Shown: in pieces, positions 11,252 to 21,652 of the stretch
Layout of the letters: each line of letters begins with the position of its first letter
How positions within the stretch are numbered: position 1 is the stretch's first letter
Assembly: GCA_943736015.1 (NCBI GenBank)
Contig: OX031060.1
Coordinates: 9,871,501-9,935,500 of the forward strand
DNA from: Tridacna crocea
Lineage: Eukaryota > Mollusca > Bivalvia > Cardiida > Cardiidae
DNA length: 64,000 bases
Reading direction: 5' to 3'
The notes under the pieces: generated by a model
What the model saw: only the letters and a program-made list of their open reading frames with translations
Told to the model about the DNA's origin: nothing
Databases searched by the model: none
Translations under genes and position numbers: made by a program

Positions 11252-11490
11252 ATTGATTGATTGATGATTTGCATCGCTTTCAACCGTGATTATTCCAGTT
11301 GTATCACAGCGACAGCTCGCACAATTATTGGGTTTCACCAATGCTAGACTAGGGCTCTAAGGTGTCTTGCCCAAAGACACTCATATGATAAAAAACAAAA
11401 CAAAAAAAACACAACAGTGCTTCAAACGAGGTTCGAGCCTGGGGCCTCTAGTTCACGATTCCTGCACTTGATCACTGAGTCACACAGCAG
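11252..11490 (-). repeat. SINE family S1, minus orientation
   Basis: ATTGATTGATTGATG tail at the left, the TTGCCCAAAGACACTC body word, a B-box-like GGTTCGAGCC and a tRNA-like head near 11455-11488. An A-rich stretch interrupts it at 11390-11412. Confidence 0.65.
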
Positions 11491-11649
11491 CCCTTACTGC
11501 CATGTGCAAGGAGGCCAAAGGCAAAACATACTACTACATATTTCAGGCTAGGTATCCGAAGTGTTTTGCTACTGACATTGCCACGAAAAATCATGTGCTT
11601 ACAGTGGGCTCAAATCAGTATACTACTTCACGATTCCCAGCAAACATGA

Positions 11650-11760
11650 TAAACTGGGTCCCATATGGGCAAATCCTGGGCTAAATATCTATTTGGGACC
11701 CATGTGGGTCCTTTGCGGGAATTTCAGCCCTTCTGGAGCCCACATAGAGCCCATGTTATT
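11650..11760. repeat. GGGTCCCATATGGGC-type palindromic repeat
   Basis: Several partly self-complementary words (GGGTCCCATATGGGC, GGGACCCATGTGGGTCC, GGAGCCCACATAGAGCCC). The same vocabulary recurs at 11905-11930, 12610-12650 and 15185-15478. Confidence 0.5.
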
Positions 11761-12120
11761 TTTATACTCATAAACCTTTACAATGTAACATAAAATAAAT
11801 CCAAACAAGTCCATTCTCTCATTGTACACTATTTTTGTCTGTTATAGTAGAAGTTTAGCGATGATTTAAACTCCAAAACCTGTAACAAGGTATTCACACG
11901 GGTCCCTTTAGGGTCCCATTTATCGATCAGCACTGACGGGTGGAGACGGAAATTACCGATAAACGTCGGTATTAGAGTTTTTTTTTTCAACAGTTATCAT
12001 TTATTCTATTTCTCTACTGATTAATTGTGCCATTTTACATTTTTCACCTTCAAACATAAATTATTTGATAAAAAATGTGAAGAAAACACATTTACGGATT
12101 AAACTGATAATCAAAAACAA

Positions 12121-12195
12121 ATTGCGCGCGATCACGTGATGTAAACAGAAATATCCGTTGAGAGCAAGATTGAAGCGGTTTGAATCTTATTCAAA
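12121..12195 (+). promoter_or_regulatory. Possible promoter of the small-gene candidate
   Basis: A CpG-rich patch (ATTGCGCGCGATCACGTGAT) with a TCACGTGA palindrome, followed by GTAAAC, lies just before the first ATG at 12196. A TCATGTGACT..GTAAAC variant stands upstream of the GH3 gene (near 23383) and of the exon-like ORF at 31550. No experimental support. Confidence 0.3.
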
Positions 12196-13031
12196 ATGGG
12201 TTCAGCTCTACATATGAAATCTACTCTTCGTTGCAGGCATGTATATGGTATGTATTTCAATCTTTACTCACTACACTTTTTTTGTAAATCGGTCAGCTGG
12301 TTATCGCAAAATTGGAGAAAAATTTCGTATTGTCACATGAATTCGCGTCGCGCCTGTTTTGTTCAAGTTTTATCTGTATACATGTATGGCATTATCCGTC
12401 TGCCCATATTAAATCAAGGTTCTGGATTTTGATGAGCTTCCATTCAAAAGTCATGAGAGAAACGCTTACGCATGTCATTTTTTTTTTTTTCAGCATAACA
12501 GTTACTGAATGTGCTGGCTTTTGACCTATATTTGCTAGGTCTACTGAGTACTGATAAATTAAATAAATGGAAATTTATGATTGATAAAAAAATGTCGACA
12601 TGTTTATTTTAAGGGACCCAGGGCCATTTGTGGGCAAATTTACGCCTTCTATCCATTTTTTTTAAAAAGATATTTCTTGTTTTGGATGACAGATCGTACA
12701 AATTCCCTACTATTGATATTCTTACCTAAGAATTTCTGCTGGTGTTCAAGCCCATACTTCTGTCATAAATAGAATACTAACACATCTAATACTTACAATC
12801 TGGAGACTGAAAACTCTTTATGTTGTTCAGAAAATTAAGAACTAGATATTTTTTAGGCACAGTATCAGAGTGTCAGCTTAAAGTGGCTGGAGGTATATTT
12901 CGACTTTAAATAGTTTAGTTTTTATCAGTTCAGGGTATGAAGTGATTTTAATAACATTGTATTATTTACTCATAGGTGAGATGCAGCACTTGGCTGAACA
13001 TGGAGGAAAGACAATTTGTACTTGTAACTGA
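12196..13031 (+). CDS. Candidate spliced small ORF 1, 35 aa, unknown function
   Basis: Exon 1 is 12196-12247 (donor GTATGT) and exon 2 runs from 12976 (acceptor TTTACTCATAG). The splice joins in phase: the last base of exon 1 completes a Gly codon. The 35-residue product starts MGSALHMKSTLRCRHVYG and ends CTCN before TGA at 13029. It is Cys/His-rich at its ends with no recognised domain. The stop is only two bases before the ATG of ORF 2, so the two ORFs may be a bicistronic transcript, a frameshifted single gene, or a 5' leader with an upstream ORF. I do not recognise the family. The splice signals and the CpG-rich patch before the ATG are the only support. Confidence 0.35.
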
Positions 13032-13033
13032 AC

Positions 13034-14102
13034 ATGCAAGAAAATACAAACTCATGGGAACTACGGGAAAGCTGTAATTCGAAAACCTTGGATTTACAGT
13101 TTCGATATTTGGTGAGTTTAACTGTTTTCTTTTTTTGCACCCAATTCAACAGTATGTGTATCATGTGTACATGCATTATGTATCTGTAGAATTGTCCTTT
13201 ATACCTTTACCAAACAATCCCTGGTTTTAACGACCCTGAGATAGAAGCCTTTTGAAAACATTATAGGAAAAGGAGAAAATGCTGGTAACCAGCATTTTCT
13301 CCTTTTCCCATAAAATGTTTTCTACCCTGCTGGAAACAAATTTCAATTTTTTAGCTATGTTCATTTTGTCGTCTGCAAGTGCTTTGCTTTTGGACAAGTC
13401 TAAAATTTTGTCGTTTGGTAAAGAGTTAAAACCGTCTCATTTTTCACATCAGTTTTACAGGAAATGATTGTTTCTTTGGTAGGCCTATGGTCATGATGAT
13501 TTCAACTGAATTGAAGTTTAGCCCTTTACCACACATTACTAAGTTTTAACCCTTTACCAAACAATCCCTGGTTTTTATGATCCAGAGATAGAAGCCTTTT
13601 GAAAACATTGTGGGAAAAGGAGAAAATGCTGGTAACCAGCATTTTCTCCTTTTTCCACAAATTTTTCTTCCCTGCTGGAAACAAATTTCAAAATTCGAGC
13701 TAGGTTTATTTTGTCGTCTGCAAGTGCTTTGAATTTGGACCATTCTTAAATTTGTTGTTTGGTAAAGAGTTTACAACCTCAACAAAGAAAGCTTTTGAAA
13801 AAATTGTTGGAAAAGAAGAAAACACTGCTAACCAGTATTTTCTTCTTTTGCACAATGTGTTCAACCCTTCTGAAAACAAATTCCAATTTTTCTGTCCCAT
13901 TTATTTTGTCGTCTAGAAATGGTTTCAGTATGGCTAAGTCCAAAGTTTTGTTGAGACATTACTGCAATTTTGCTGAAAACAGCTTATGGCATCATTAAAA
14001 CTACATTTTATTAATTTACAGGATGACTATGTAAGAGGCCTTAAACACGACATTCTGCAAGCCATGACCTACAGTGGAGCAGTGCTCAACACAGAGATCT
14101 AG
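13034..14102 (+). CDS. Candidate spliced small ORF 2, 52 aa, unknown function
   Basis: Exon 13034-13111 (26 codons, donor GTGAGT) joins in phase 0 to exon 14022-14102 (acceptor AATTTACAG, stop TAG). The product begins MQENTNSWELRESCNSK and continues LDLQFRYLDDYVRGLKHD, a charged, amphipathic, probably helical segment, ending AVLNTEI. There is no signal peptide or membrane segment. An in-frame TAA lies upstream of the ATG within the same exon, so this ATG is the natural start. The intron holds three MITE A copies. I recognise no family. The protein-like composition across a clean splice makes it the more credible of the two ORFs. Confidence 0.4.
13198..13428 (+). mobile_element. MITE A, forward, full
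   Basis: Left end TATACCTTTACCAAACAATC (TTAA decayed), right end GTCGTTTGGTAAAGAGTTAA. The palindrome has a small AAA insertion at 13311-13314. It lies in the intron of the small-gene candidate. Confidence 0.85.
13546..13773 (+). mobile_element. MITE A, forward, full
   Basis: Both termini present (TTAACCCTTTACCAAACAAT, GTTTGGTAAAGAGTTTA). A stray second left terminus (CCCTTTACCACACATTAC) stands just upstream at 13529-13546. Confidence 0.85.
13773..13960 (+). mobile_element. MITE A, forward, left terminus missing
   Basis: Abuts the preceding copy. The centre reads AACACTGCTAACCAGTATTT, and the right arm ends near 13960 without a terminus. Confidence 0.7.
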
Positions 14103-14300
14103 GGCAGAAAAGAGAGATGTTTGGATAGTGTTGCCTAAAAGTCCTGCAAATGAGGACCTCGATTGATTTACGATACAAGAAAAGGATGTTCGAGACTTGT
14201 TTAAACTCTCATTTTTTTACTAACAGGTAATCCTGTTTCGTGATCTGTGTAAACAACAGTGAATATAAACATTTACCCTTACATTGTAAAGTCACATGTT

Positions 14301-14521
14301 TTAACCCTTAACATGCTAAATACATCAAGTAACTGAAATGAAACTTTCAAGCCAACAGTAAGTTCCAAATTTTTGTTGTTAATTTCAGTGATCTTTTGGG
14401 GGAAATATCGTTTTATGGACAGTGTGCATCCAAGATCAGAGTGCACATTTTCTGCAGTCTGATCTTGATCTACCTTGTCAGCAAAAGGTACTTGAGATGA
14501 GCTTAGCAGTCTAAGAATTAA
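14301..14521 (+). mobile_element. Family R1 hairpin MITE, full
   Basis: Starts TTAACCCTTAACATGCTAAA, with centre GATCAGAGTGCACATTTTCT and GCAGTCTGATC, and ends AGCAGTCTAAGAATTAA. TTAA at both ends suggests the same target preference as family A. Confidence 0.7.
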
Positions 14522-15184
14522 TGACCCATAGGAACTTGGCTTCTGAATACACTTGGGAAACAAATACAATGCTGATAACCAAAGTTTTCTCTGAGAGAAA
14601 ATCACATCTTTTGAGTTAAACTAAATTGTTGTCACCTGCAGCTGCTTTGACTTTTGACAGATCTAACATTTTGTATTTTTCTTTTTTGCATTTATTAGAT
14701 AAGACTCCTAGCTGTTTAAAGATATATCATACCATAATAATGTTATTTCAAAGCAGTAACACAATTGTTTTGTTTTAATATCTGTGAATGTTAACTACCA
14801 TATTTTTTCTACACTTTTGCAATTGTAATTTTGAATGAAAGCAATATACTGAAACAAAATAAAGTGATGGCTTGAAAATACATTTATTTCTTATTTTATG
14901 TTTATGGTAGTTTGACCTAAATATTAGATGATTTTACAGCAAGTTGATATGCATTCTAGTCTTCAGTGCTTATAAGTCAACCAAATTACTTCGTGGACAA
15001 AGGACTTTAGAATATTACCTCATTCATGTATGAATTGCTAAAGGCAAGCACCTCTGATTGCTTGGCTATGTGTGCTTTCTATCTGTGAAGTTCAAGGATG
15101 TTTCTGCCAAACCACATGGATAACCAGGTCAACCTCACACAGCACACCAAAACTGGACCAACTTGATTCCCGTATCCAGCCAAT
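14522..15184. other. AT-rich DNA with faint MITE A debris
   Basis: Words such as TTTTCTCTGAGAGAAAATC and TTGTCACCTGCAGCTGCTTT near 14585-14650 look like a strongly decayed MITE A. The rest holds nothing recognised. Confidence 0.4.
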
Positions 15185-15478
15185 TTTATGCAAAGCAGGA
15201 CTAAAATGGGACCCAAGTAGTAACATTGGACCTACAGGATTCCCATATAGTGCCCTTATAATAGAGATCTGGGAACCATATGGGTCCAGTGTGGGTATTT
15301 AACAAATTACCCATATTGGACCCACATAGTTCCCATGTATGACCCATATATGTTTGCCCATATAGGTCCCGCATGGATTCCTGTTGCAAAAACCAGCTCA
15401 GTCCCACATCGGCAGCCCTTTTGGGACCCATATAAAATTCCACATGGGGCCCATATTGGCCCCATAAATTTTGCTGAC
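15185..15478. repeat. GGGACCCATATGG-type repeat tract
   Basis: A dense series of variants of GGGACCCATAT, CATATGGGTCC, CCCATATTGGACCCACAT and GGGGCCCATATTGGCCCC. ORFs on both strands here are by-products. Confidence 0.55.
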
Positions 15479-15480
15479 TG

Positions 15481-15709
15481 GGTTAATCCTATACCACATA
15501 TTCCCGACTTTTAACGAACTTGAAGAAAGAGGCTTTTGAAAACATTGTGGGAAAACGAGAAAATGCTGGTAAACAGCACTTTCTCCTTTTCCAACAATGT
15601 TTCTTACCCTGCTGAAAACAAATTTCAATTTTTGAGTTACATTTATTTTGTCGGCTACAAGTGTTTTCAATTTAAATCAGTCTAAAATTTTGTTGTTTGA
15701 TTAAGGACT
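15481..15709 (+). mobile_element. MITE A, forward, full
   Basis: Starts GTTAATCCTATACCACATAT; centre GCTGGTAAACAGCA (one mismatch); ends TTGTTGTTTGATTAAGGACT. It directly precedes the 33-bp minisatellite. Confidence 0.8.
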
Positions 15710-15712
15710 AAG

Positions 15713-16436
15713 TCCGTTGATTAAAAATGTGGCTATCATGGATCCATATTTATTTAAAAATGTGGCTACCGTGGATCCATATTATTTAAAAAAAATGTGG
15801 CTATCGTGGATCTATATTTATTTAAAAATGTGGCTATCGTGGAACCATATTTATTTAAAAAATGTGGCTATAGTAGAACCATATTTATTTCTAAAAATGA
15901 GGCTATCGTAGAACCATATTTATTTAAAAATGTGGCTATCGTGGAACCATATTTGTTTAAAAATGTGGCTACCGTGGATCCATATTTGTTTAAAAATGTG
16001 GCTATCGTAGAACCATATTTATTTAAAAAATTTGGCTAGCGTGGATCCATATTTATTTAGAAATATGGGTATCGTAGAACCATATTCATTTAAAAATGTG
16101 GCTATCATGGATCCATATTTATTTAAAAATGTGGATATCGTGGAACCATATTTAGTTAAAAATGTTGCTATGTGGAATCATATTTATTAAAAAACGAGGC
16201 TATCGATCGTTGATCAGTATTTAGTTAAAATTGTAGCCATCGTGGAACCAGATCTATTTAAAAATGTGACCATCGTGGTCGTGGATCCATATTTATTAAA
16301 ATATGTGACTATCGTGGAACCATATTCATCTAAAAATTTGGCTATCGCGGATCCATATTTATTTAAAAATGTGGCTATCGCGGATCCATATTTATCTAAA
16401 AATGTGGCTATCGTGGATCCATATTTATGTGATGAT
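15713..16436. repeat. 33-bp minisatellite, about 22 units
   Basis: The unit carries AAAAATGTGGCTATCGTGGA and CCATATTTATTT. Variation concentrates at GGATCC versus GGAACC and in the number of A. Because 33 is divisible by three, open frames run through it (peptide KNVAIVEPYLF repeated); these are artefacts of the array. Confidence 0.95.
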
Positions 16437-16834
16437 TTGTTTGATATTATAACGATGCATTAAGCCCCCTTTTCCCCAGCAACATGACAAAATACTTCTA
16501 CCCTGCAGTTGAAAAAAAAAGTAACAGTATTCTGCAGCAGTTTATCTTCGATCTGGTATACAAGACGTATTAATTAAACAGATTAGTACTATAAAAGATT
16601 ATCATTGTCAAAAGTTTTGAAGGTGGAAAACTACAAATCTTTCCTCATCTCACCGTAAATCAGAAATTTCAGTACTGCGGTGGATAAAATGAGTAAATCT
16701 GATTGGCAAAGAAACCTAGGAGGCGGCCAGAACTAGTATTGGCCAATCATAATGGTACAGCACAGGTTGTGTTCAGTTGTAATTCTTTTTAGCTCAGCCG
16801 TTTTCGAAGAGAACAAAAAGTTCTTGTCTTAGCC
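16437..16834. other. AT-rich DNA, nothing recognised
   Basis: No gene or repeat family was recognised between the minisatellite and the R5 copy. Confidence 0.5.
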
Positions 16835-17075
16835 CTGGTGTGGTCAAAACTCAACTGCATTTCGTCATATCGCTGTTATTACTGAAGATATTTAAACCGG
16901 GACAAATCACTATATCAAGAACTATCAAAATGGGAAACCTATACAACAAGAGCAGATAACCATCTAAATATTTTAACATAGTTATTTCCCTTTTATCGAC
17001 TAAGTATTTTCACTTAAAACTGAGGAACTGCAGTCGAGCGTTGCCACCCTCATGCTTTGCTCTTGTTTTATAAGT
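16835..17075. repeat. Dispersed repeat R5
   Basis: Shares ordered words with 21640-21925 and 34135-34335: CATATCGCTGTTATTACTGA, AGATAACCATC, TTATTTCCCTTT, and an end near TGCTCTTGTTTT. Confidence 0.55.
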
Positions 17076-17309
17076 AGATTACAGACAGCAAAGTTTCGGT
17101 TAAAAAAAAAAGCATTTGTCCTATGAAAAATCACGCAACGATACCATGGATACACAACACGAGATTTGTGTCAAACCGATAACCTCTACAAAACGGGGTT
17201 AGATATGAGAAATATCATTTACTCTTAACAAAACGAGCTCCTTGGGCCTGTATTCACAAATCATTCTTAAGAACTTTCTTTGTCTTATTCTCCAGAATTT
17301 TCTCTATTT

Positions 17310-17376
17310 GAAAGTAACACAATTTTCTGATTGGCTAAACCATTCGGTTTAGCCAATCAGAAATTGTGTTACTTAC
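17310..17376. mobile_element. Family R4 hairpin
   Basis: Arms GAAAGTAACACAATTTTC and its complement surround TGATTGGCTAAACCATT. A second copy is at 43351-43427. Confidence 0.75.
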
Positions 17377-17578
17377 AAATTTCGAAAATCTTGGAGAAAA
17401 AGACTAAGATTATTCTTGTTGACATTGTAATATAAATTAATAAACTGTAAAGTGTAAAAAAAAAAAGAACTCTAATCGCCATAGCAAGAAAATGGTTGGT
17501 GAATAAGAGCCCTGCAGGTTTGTTTCATGTCCAAGTCGCAGGAGGGCTTTTAAATCTTCTAAAATTAGCACCGATATT

Positions 17579-17877
17579 TTAACCCTTAACCTGGTAAAAT
17601 AACTAATAAATTGTCGGTTTACTTTCAAAGCCTCGTTACTACAGCTTGTAACAAGCTGTAGTTACGAGGTTTTGGAAGTAAACCGACGATATGAAATTAG
17701 AGCCTAAAGTATAAACCCAAATATAGCATTTTCCAAGTTATCTTGGAAATGGGTAAATATCCCCTTTAATATCCGACAGTCTAGATCCAAGATCAGGCTG
17801 CACGTTTTGTGAAGTCTGATCTTGGACTTCCATTGTCCGCAAAAAAGTCTGTGTTGCGCTTAGCAGTTTAGCGGTTA
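17579..17877 (+). mobile_element. Family R1 MITE carrying a nested R2 hairpin
   Basis: R1 left end TTAACCCTTAACCTGGTAAA and right end AGTTTAGCGGTTAAG. The R1 hairpin is at 17790-17822, and an entire R2 hairpin (17612-17689) is inserted in the left arm. Confidence 0.65.
17612..17689. mobile_element. Family R2 perfect-hairpin MITE
   Basis: TTGTCGGTTTACTTTCAAAG..CTTGTAACAAGCTG..GGAAGTAAACCGACGA. It is nested inside the R1 copy, so it is the younger insertion. Confidence 0.8.
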
Positions 17878-18439
17878 AGTGAACCTTATTCGAAGATACA
17901 TCAAATGTACATTGTACAACACAGAATCATAGCGTTGAGAACGCTGAAGTGGTATTTGTCAAGGAAGCCATTGTGTGGAATTGCTGATTTGAATTAAAAA
18001 GAGAAATAGTCTTCAAATATTGGCTTGAAACTCAACCTACTTAGCAAATTATATTCTCTTTTTGGTTGAAGGGAGAGTGCGCATGACAAAGTTAGAATTA
18101 TTTGTGTATTTGTGATCTCCCTTTGAATTGTAGGAGAAGTCAGTGGTAACGTCCCCTGAACAAACTATGGGACGAACTTGTTTGGAACAAAAAAGCCAAG
18201 GACCAAACGATCAGTAGACAAATTTTGTATCATTACGCCAATGTAAGGCTATGAGCGTTTGAAGCTATTTTCTGTCAAAAATTAGTATTTCCATGATCGA
18301 TGGCCTCACCCAGTAAACTCACTTGCTTGAAAAAATGAGTTTAATTGGGTTTATTTCCTTCGGCTTTGCACAAATTAGGAAACATGGTCTTCAAAATTCG
18401 ATATTGAACTCATAGTGGTATTGTCTTTGACAAATACCA
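17878..18439. other. Unannotated DNA
   Basis: No ORF, repeat family or RNA signature was recognised. Confidence 0.5.
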
Positions 18440-18588
18440 CAAAAACCGAGTAAAATGTCCGTTATATGCTTGACGAAACAAGCGGACTATGTAGATCAAA
18501 GATCAGACTGCTCATTCTGTGCAGTCTGGTTTCGATCTATACAGTCCGCAAAAGTGCCTGTCAACTACAGTGCTGTGAAAGCGGTTAA
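18440..18588 (+). repeat. Family R1 fragment
   Basis: GCGGACTATGTAGATCAAAG, then the hairpin GATCAGACTGC / GCAGTCTGG, and a right end GCGGTTAAC. Confidence 0.55.
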
Positions 18589-18616
18589 CCGAACAACACC
18601 GGATTCAAACGATCCT

Positions 18617-18775
<159 letters not shown>

Positions 18776-18904
18776 AAGTTATTGTGAAACCAAGCGATAA
18801 CATTCCAAACGGATTGTGGAAAGTAAATCTATAACCAAACATGATTTTCAGACTTTTCCTAATCAAATGCATTTACTGTTGACACTTAAATATGGCTAAT
18901 TTCA

Positions 18905-19057
18905 TGGAAATTGTCTTTAAAAGGGTCGAAAACACAGTGAGAAAAGAAGAAAAAAGCTGGTTACCAGCATTTTCTTCTATTTACACATAGAACTAGTTTT
19001 GAAATGCTAGAACTACATCAAACCCGTTAAAATTCAGAATTGTGTGGTAAATGGTTA
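18905..19057 (-). mobile_element. MITE A, reverse, partial
   Basis: The centre AGCTGGTTACCAGCA marks reverse orientation. It ends with a left-arm terminus (GAATTGTGTGGTAAATGGTT), and the right-arm half is short. Confidence 0.7.
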
Positions 19058-19088
19058 AATTTTACCAGGCATCCTTTACAAAGAGTTA

Positions 19089-19265
19089 ACCTTTAACAAC
19101 ACTGAGGTATTTCTACAGAACTTCTGAAAGCATCATGGGACGAGGGAAAACTCTGCTAACTGGTATTTCTCCTTTTCTAACGATGGTTTCTATCCTTTTA
19201 GTGACAAGCATTATCCATTTTTCTCACAATGTTTTCTAACCCCTAAAAAGCCCAAAGTAGACCTT
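19089..19265 (+). mobile_element. MITE A, forward, partial
   Basis: Starts TTAACCTTTAACAACACTGA. The centre is degraded (CTCTGCTAACTGGTATTTCT), and the right side contains a second TCTCACAATGTTTTCTAACC. Confidence 0.6.
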
Positions 19266-19551
19266 AATCCTTTCCGAAACAATCCCTGGTTTTCACGACC
19301 CTGAGAAAGAAGCCTTTTGAAAACATTGTGGGAAAAGGAGAAAATGCTAGTAACCAGCATTTTCTCCTTTTCCCACAATGTTTCCTACCCTGTTGTAAAC
19401 AAATTTCAATTCTTGAGTTACATTAATTTTATTTTGTCGCCTGCAAGTGCTTTCAATTTGGACAAGTCTAAAATTTTTGCCACGTTTAATTTGTCGTCTG
19501 CAAATGCTTTCAAATGTGACACTGTATTGCCATGTATAGAGTTGAAAAGTT
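19264..19551 (+). mobile_element. MITE A, forward, with duplicated right-arm segment
   Basis: Starts CTTAATCCTTTCCGAAACAA with an intact palindrome. The right arm word TTGTCG(C/T)CTGCAA.TGCTTTCAA occurs twice (19434-19458 and 19492-19512), then AGAGTTGAAAAGTTAAC. Confidence 0.8.
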
Positions 19552-19644
19552 AACAATAATTGCAAACCTGTAAACTGCATTCAAACTGTAAGCTGCATTT
19601 ATCCGTAGTTCATTTCACATCCACACGTGACCTGCAACACGTGA

Positions 19645-19860
19645 AAATAAGGATTCGGTCATATGCGTAAAGTGCCATATCGGATCAGCCTACGCAGTCC
19701 GCGCAGGCTAATCCGAAACAACACTTTCCGTTTTTTATGTAAATTTCTCTTTTACTCAAGTCTATCTAGCACAATATCTGTTGGTGTCGTAGTGTCGTTT
19801 CGGGCTAGCCTGCGTACTCCGCGCAGGCTGATCCGAGACGACACTTTACGCCAATGCCAC
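19645..19860. repeat. Dispersed repeat R6, two GCGCAGGCT cores
   Basis: Two related blocks, each with a near-palindrome GCCTACGCAGTCCGCGCAGG or GCCTGCGTACTCCGCGCAGG followed by a CACTTT.CG word. Relatives sit at 24518-24745 and 41120-41205. Confidence 0.6.
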
Positions 19861-20129
19861 TTGTTACATCCACTGTCATATTTGTATCTATTTTACATAT
19901 TCTATCATCCAGATTATCCAGAGAACATCCTTTTTACCGATAAAATAGATCTAGTTGTACATAGACAAAACACAGATCATTCTGACTGCATAGTGATATT
20001 ATTCAATACGATACGATATTGATTAATTATTGGTTTTTAGAGCTGCCTGTGTTTTTTTTTTTATTAGATACCAAGAAAGGGCATGCTGTATGAACGAAGA
20101 TGTTAACAAAAATCGTTGCATAAGGCTGG

Positions 20130-20370
20130 CTTGAACTCCATCCCGCGCAGCAATATTTTGGATGTGTCCAAATTCAAAGTGATTGCAGACGACAAATTTT
20201 AGGTGACTCTAATCGGGTGGAACTTGCCTTGGAAAGCATAAAAAGTCTGGGAAGAGGAGAAAAATCGGTCTGGAAATCAGCATTTTCTCTTTTTCAAGTA
20301 GATCAAATGCTTCTATAAACCATCATTCTGATGACCCGTCTTAACACGAGGTCGTTCGGTAAAAAGTCAA
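20130..20370 (-). mobile_element. MITE A, reverse, strongly diverged
   Basis: Right-arm words TGTCCAAATTCAAAGTGATT and GCAGACGACAAATT on the left, a decayed palindrome, and an end near GTCGTTCGGTAAAAAGTC. Confidence 0.55.
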
Positions 20371-20675
20371 AGGTCAAGTTGTTTAACCGGAAGTAGTTTT
20401 AAGTTGATTTTCGTCAGCAGTGTATGCCGCCGCGAAGAAAAGTAACCCCTGTCATATTTTTCATAGTTCTTTTTTTTTCATAAATAGTTTAGTCATCTAG
20501 AGCAACATAATGATCACAAGCTTAATACGCATGATCCTTAATTATGTATCTGTACACAATGAATGGCGTTTTGCCCAATGACACTTCCTCAGTAGCTAGA
20601 CTGACTTTTTGCTGATATCGGAATCAGGATAACCGAGTCACCGACTTAACGCATTTACATGTTGAAGAGGTCACT

Positions 20676-20907
20676 TAACCCTTTACCCAATAAGGCATTT
20701 CTATGGTATCTCTAATTGACCCTAAATAACACCAAAGATGGAGCTGTTTCTTATACATGTGTATATGACATCTTTTGATAGCATAGAAAACATTGTGGCA
20801 AAAAGGTGAAATTGCTCGTCACGATCAATTTCACCTTTTGCCACAATGTTTTCCAAAGACTCCTACAAGCAATGCGTAGAAATGAGTATCTATGGAGTAA
20901 AGGGTTA
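20676..20907 (+). mobile_element. TTAA hairpin MITE, subfamily B
   Basis: TTAACCCTTTACCCAATAAGG..ATCTATGGAGTAAAGGGTTAA. The termini differ from A beyond the first ten bases, and the palindrome tip is AATTGCTCGTCACGA. Other copies are at 28835-29056 and 44312-44542. Confidence 0.85.
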
Positions 20908-20954
20908 AAATATTATCCTTGAAGAGCTGGACCCAGATAATAATACTTTTCCAG

Positions 20955-21040
20955 TGTTTTCTCCTTTTCCCATGAAGTTTTCAAAAACACTTCTATGTCA
21001 TAGTCCGGTTAAAACCAGAGATTGTTTGGTTAAGAGTTAA
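20955..21040 (-). mobile_element. MITE A, right part only
   Basis: Half palindrome (GTGTTTTCTCCTTTTCCCAT) and a left-arm end (AGATTGTTTGGTTAAGAGTT). Confidence 0.65.
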
Positions 21041-21201
21041 AGGTAATATTTTAAGTGGCCTCTTTGTAATTGCGTTGAGTGGGTGACTCGGATATCCTGA
21101 TTTCGATATCTGCCAGGGTCAGTCTTGAGCAACTACGGAGGAAGTGTCATTGGGCAAAACGCCATTCATTGTGTACTGATACACAAGTAAGGATCATGCA
21201 T

Positions 21202-21262
21202 TGTCTGCCCATATCATATTCTTCGAAGATTCGACCTGTCTGCTATGACGCATCACTGCCTT
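21202..21262 (-). repeat. Short dispersed repeat R8, minus
   Basis: Inverted copy of 1737-1797 (TCGACCTGTCTGCTATGACG). Confidence 0.55.
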
Positions 21263-21466
21263 CCCCGCCCCATCCCCCTCAATACGGGCGGGGGGGGGGG
21301 ATTGTAATAATGAGAGCTATAAGACAGGAATGGAGAACATGGATTTTACCAATACGTTCGAGGAGAAATCAGGCCTCTTTTAGCTCCAGACTTCTCTTAA
21401 CTGCTAATTACAGCCAAATGTCAAAACGCACGAGGTCGCACTTTATTGAGTACACGTTTATTTCAG

Positions 21467-21580
21467 TTTGAAGTTCAAAGTAACGGTTGTCGCGTGGAAA
21501 AGTAGTCCGGTTCTGTACCCAGAGTGCCCAAATTAGATAGATGTGTAGAATGCCATCTAGCGGGAGATAATGAAGGATCA
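21467..21580 (-). repeat. Dispersed repeat R7
   Basis: About 110 bp that recur inverted at 51463-51570: TAGTCCGGTTCTGTACCCAG, TAGAATGCCATCTAGCG. Confidence 0.6.
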
Positions 21581-21605
21581 TGCGTAAGTTTGTGCTATGT
21601 TGCTT

Positions 21606-21652
21606 CAATCTCAGGGTCGTAAAAACCAGAAATTGTTTGGTAAAGGGTCAAT
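21606..21652 (-). repeat. MITE A solo terminus
   Basis: Only the last 46 bases of the left arm in reverse (GGGTCGTAAAAACCAGAAAT, GTTTGGTAAAGGGTCAA). Confidence 0.6.

Larger units (their letters stand above)
20518..21202. mobile_element. Foldback element with about 150-bp arms
   Basis: 20518-20678 and 21053-21202 are inverted copies sharing GATAACCGAGTCACC, GGAAGTGTCATTGGGCAAAA, CGCCATTCATTGTGTAC and GGATCATGC. The spacer is filled by two MITE A/B insertions. No transposase is present. Ends and target duplication could not be fixed. Confidence 0.6.

Noticed and set aside
15717..16463. Repeat-protein ORFs over the 33-bp array
   Set aside because: The open frame follows from a unit length divisible by three; no start context, splice site or flanking domain.
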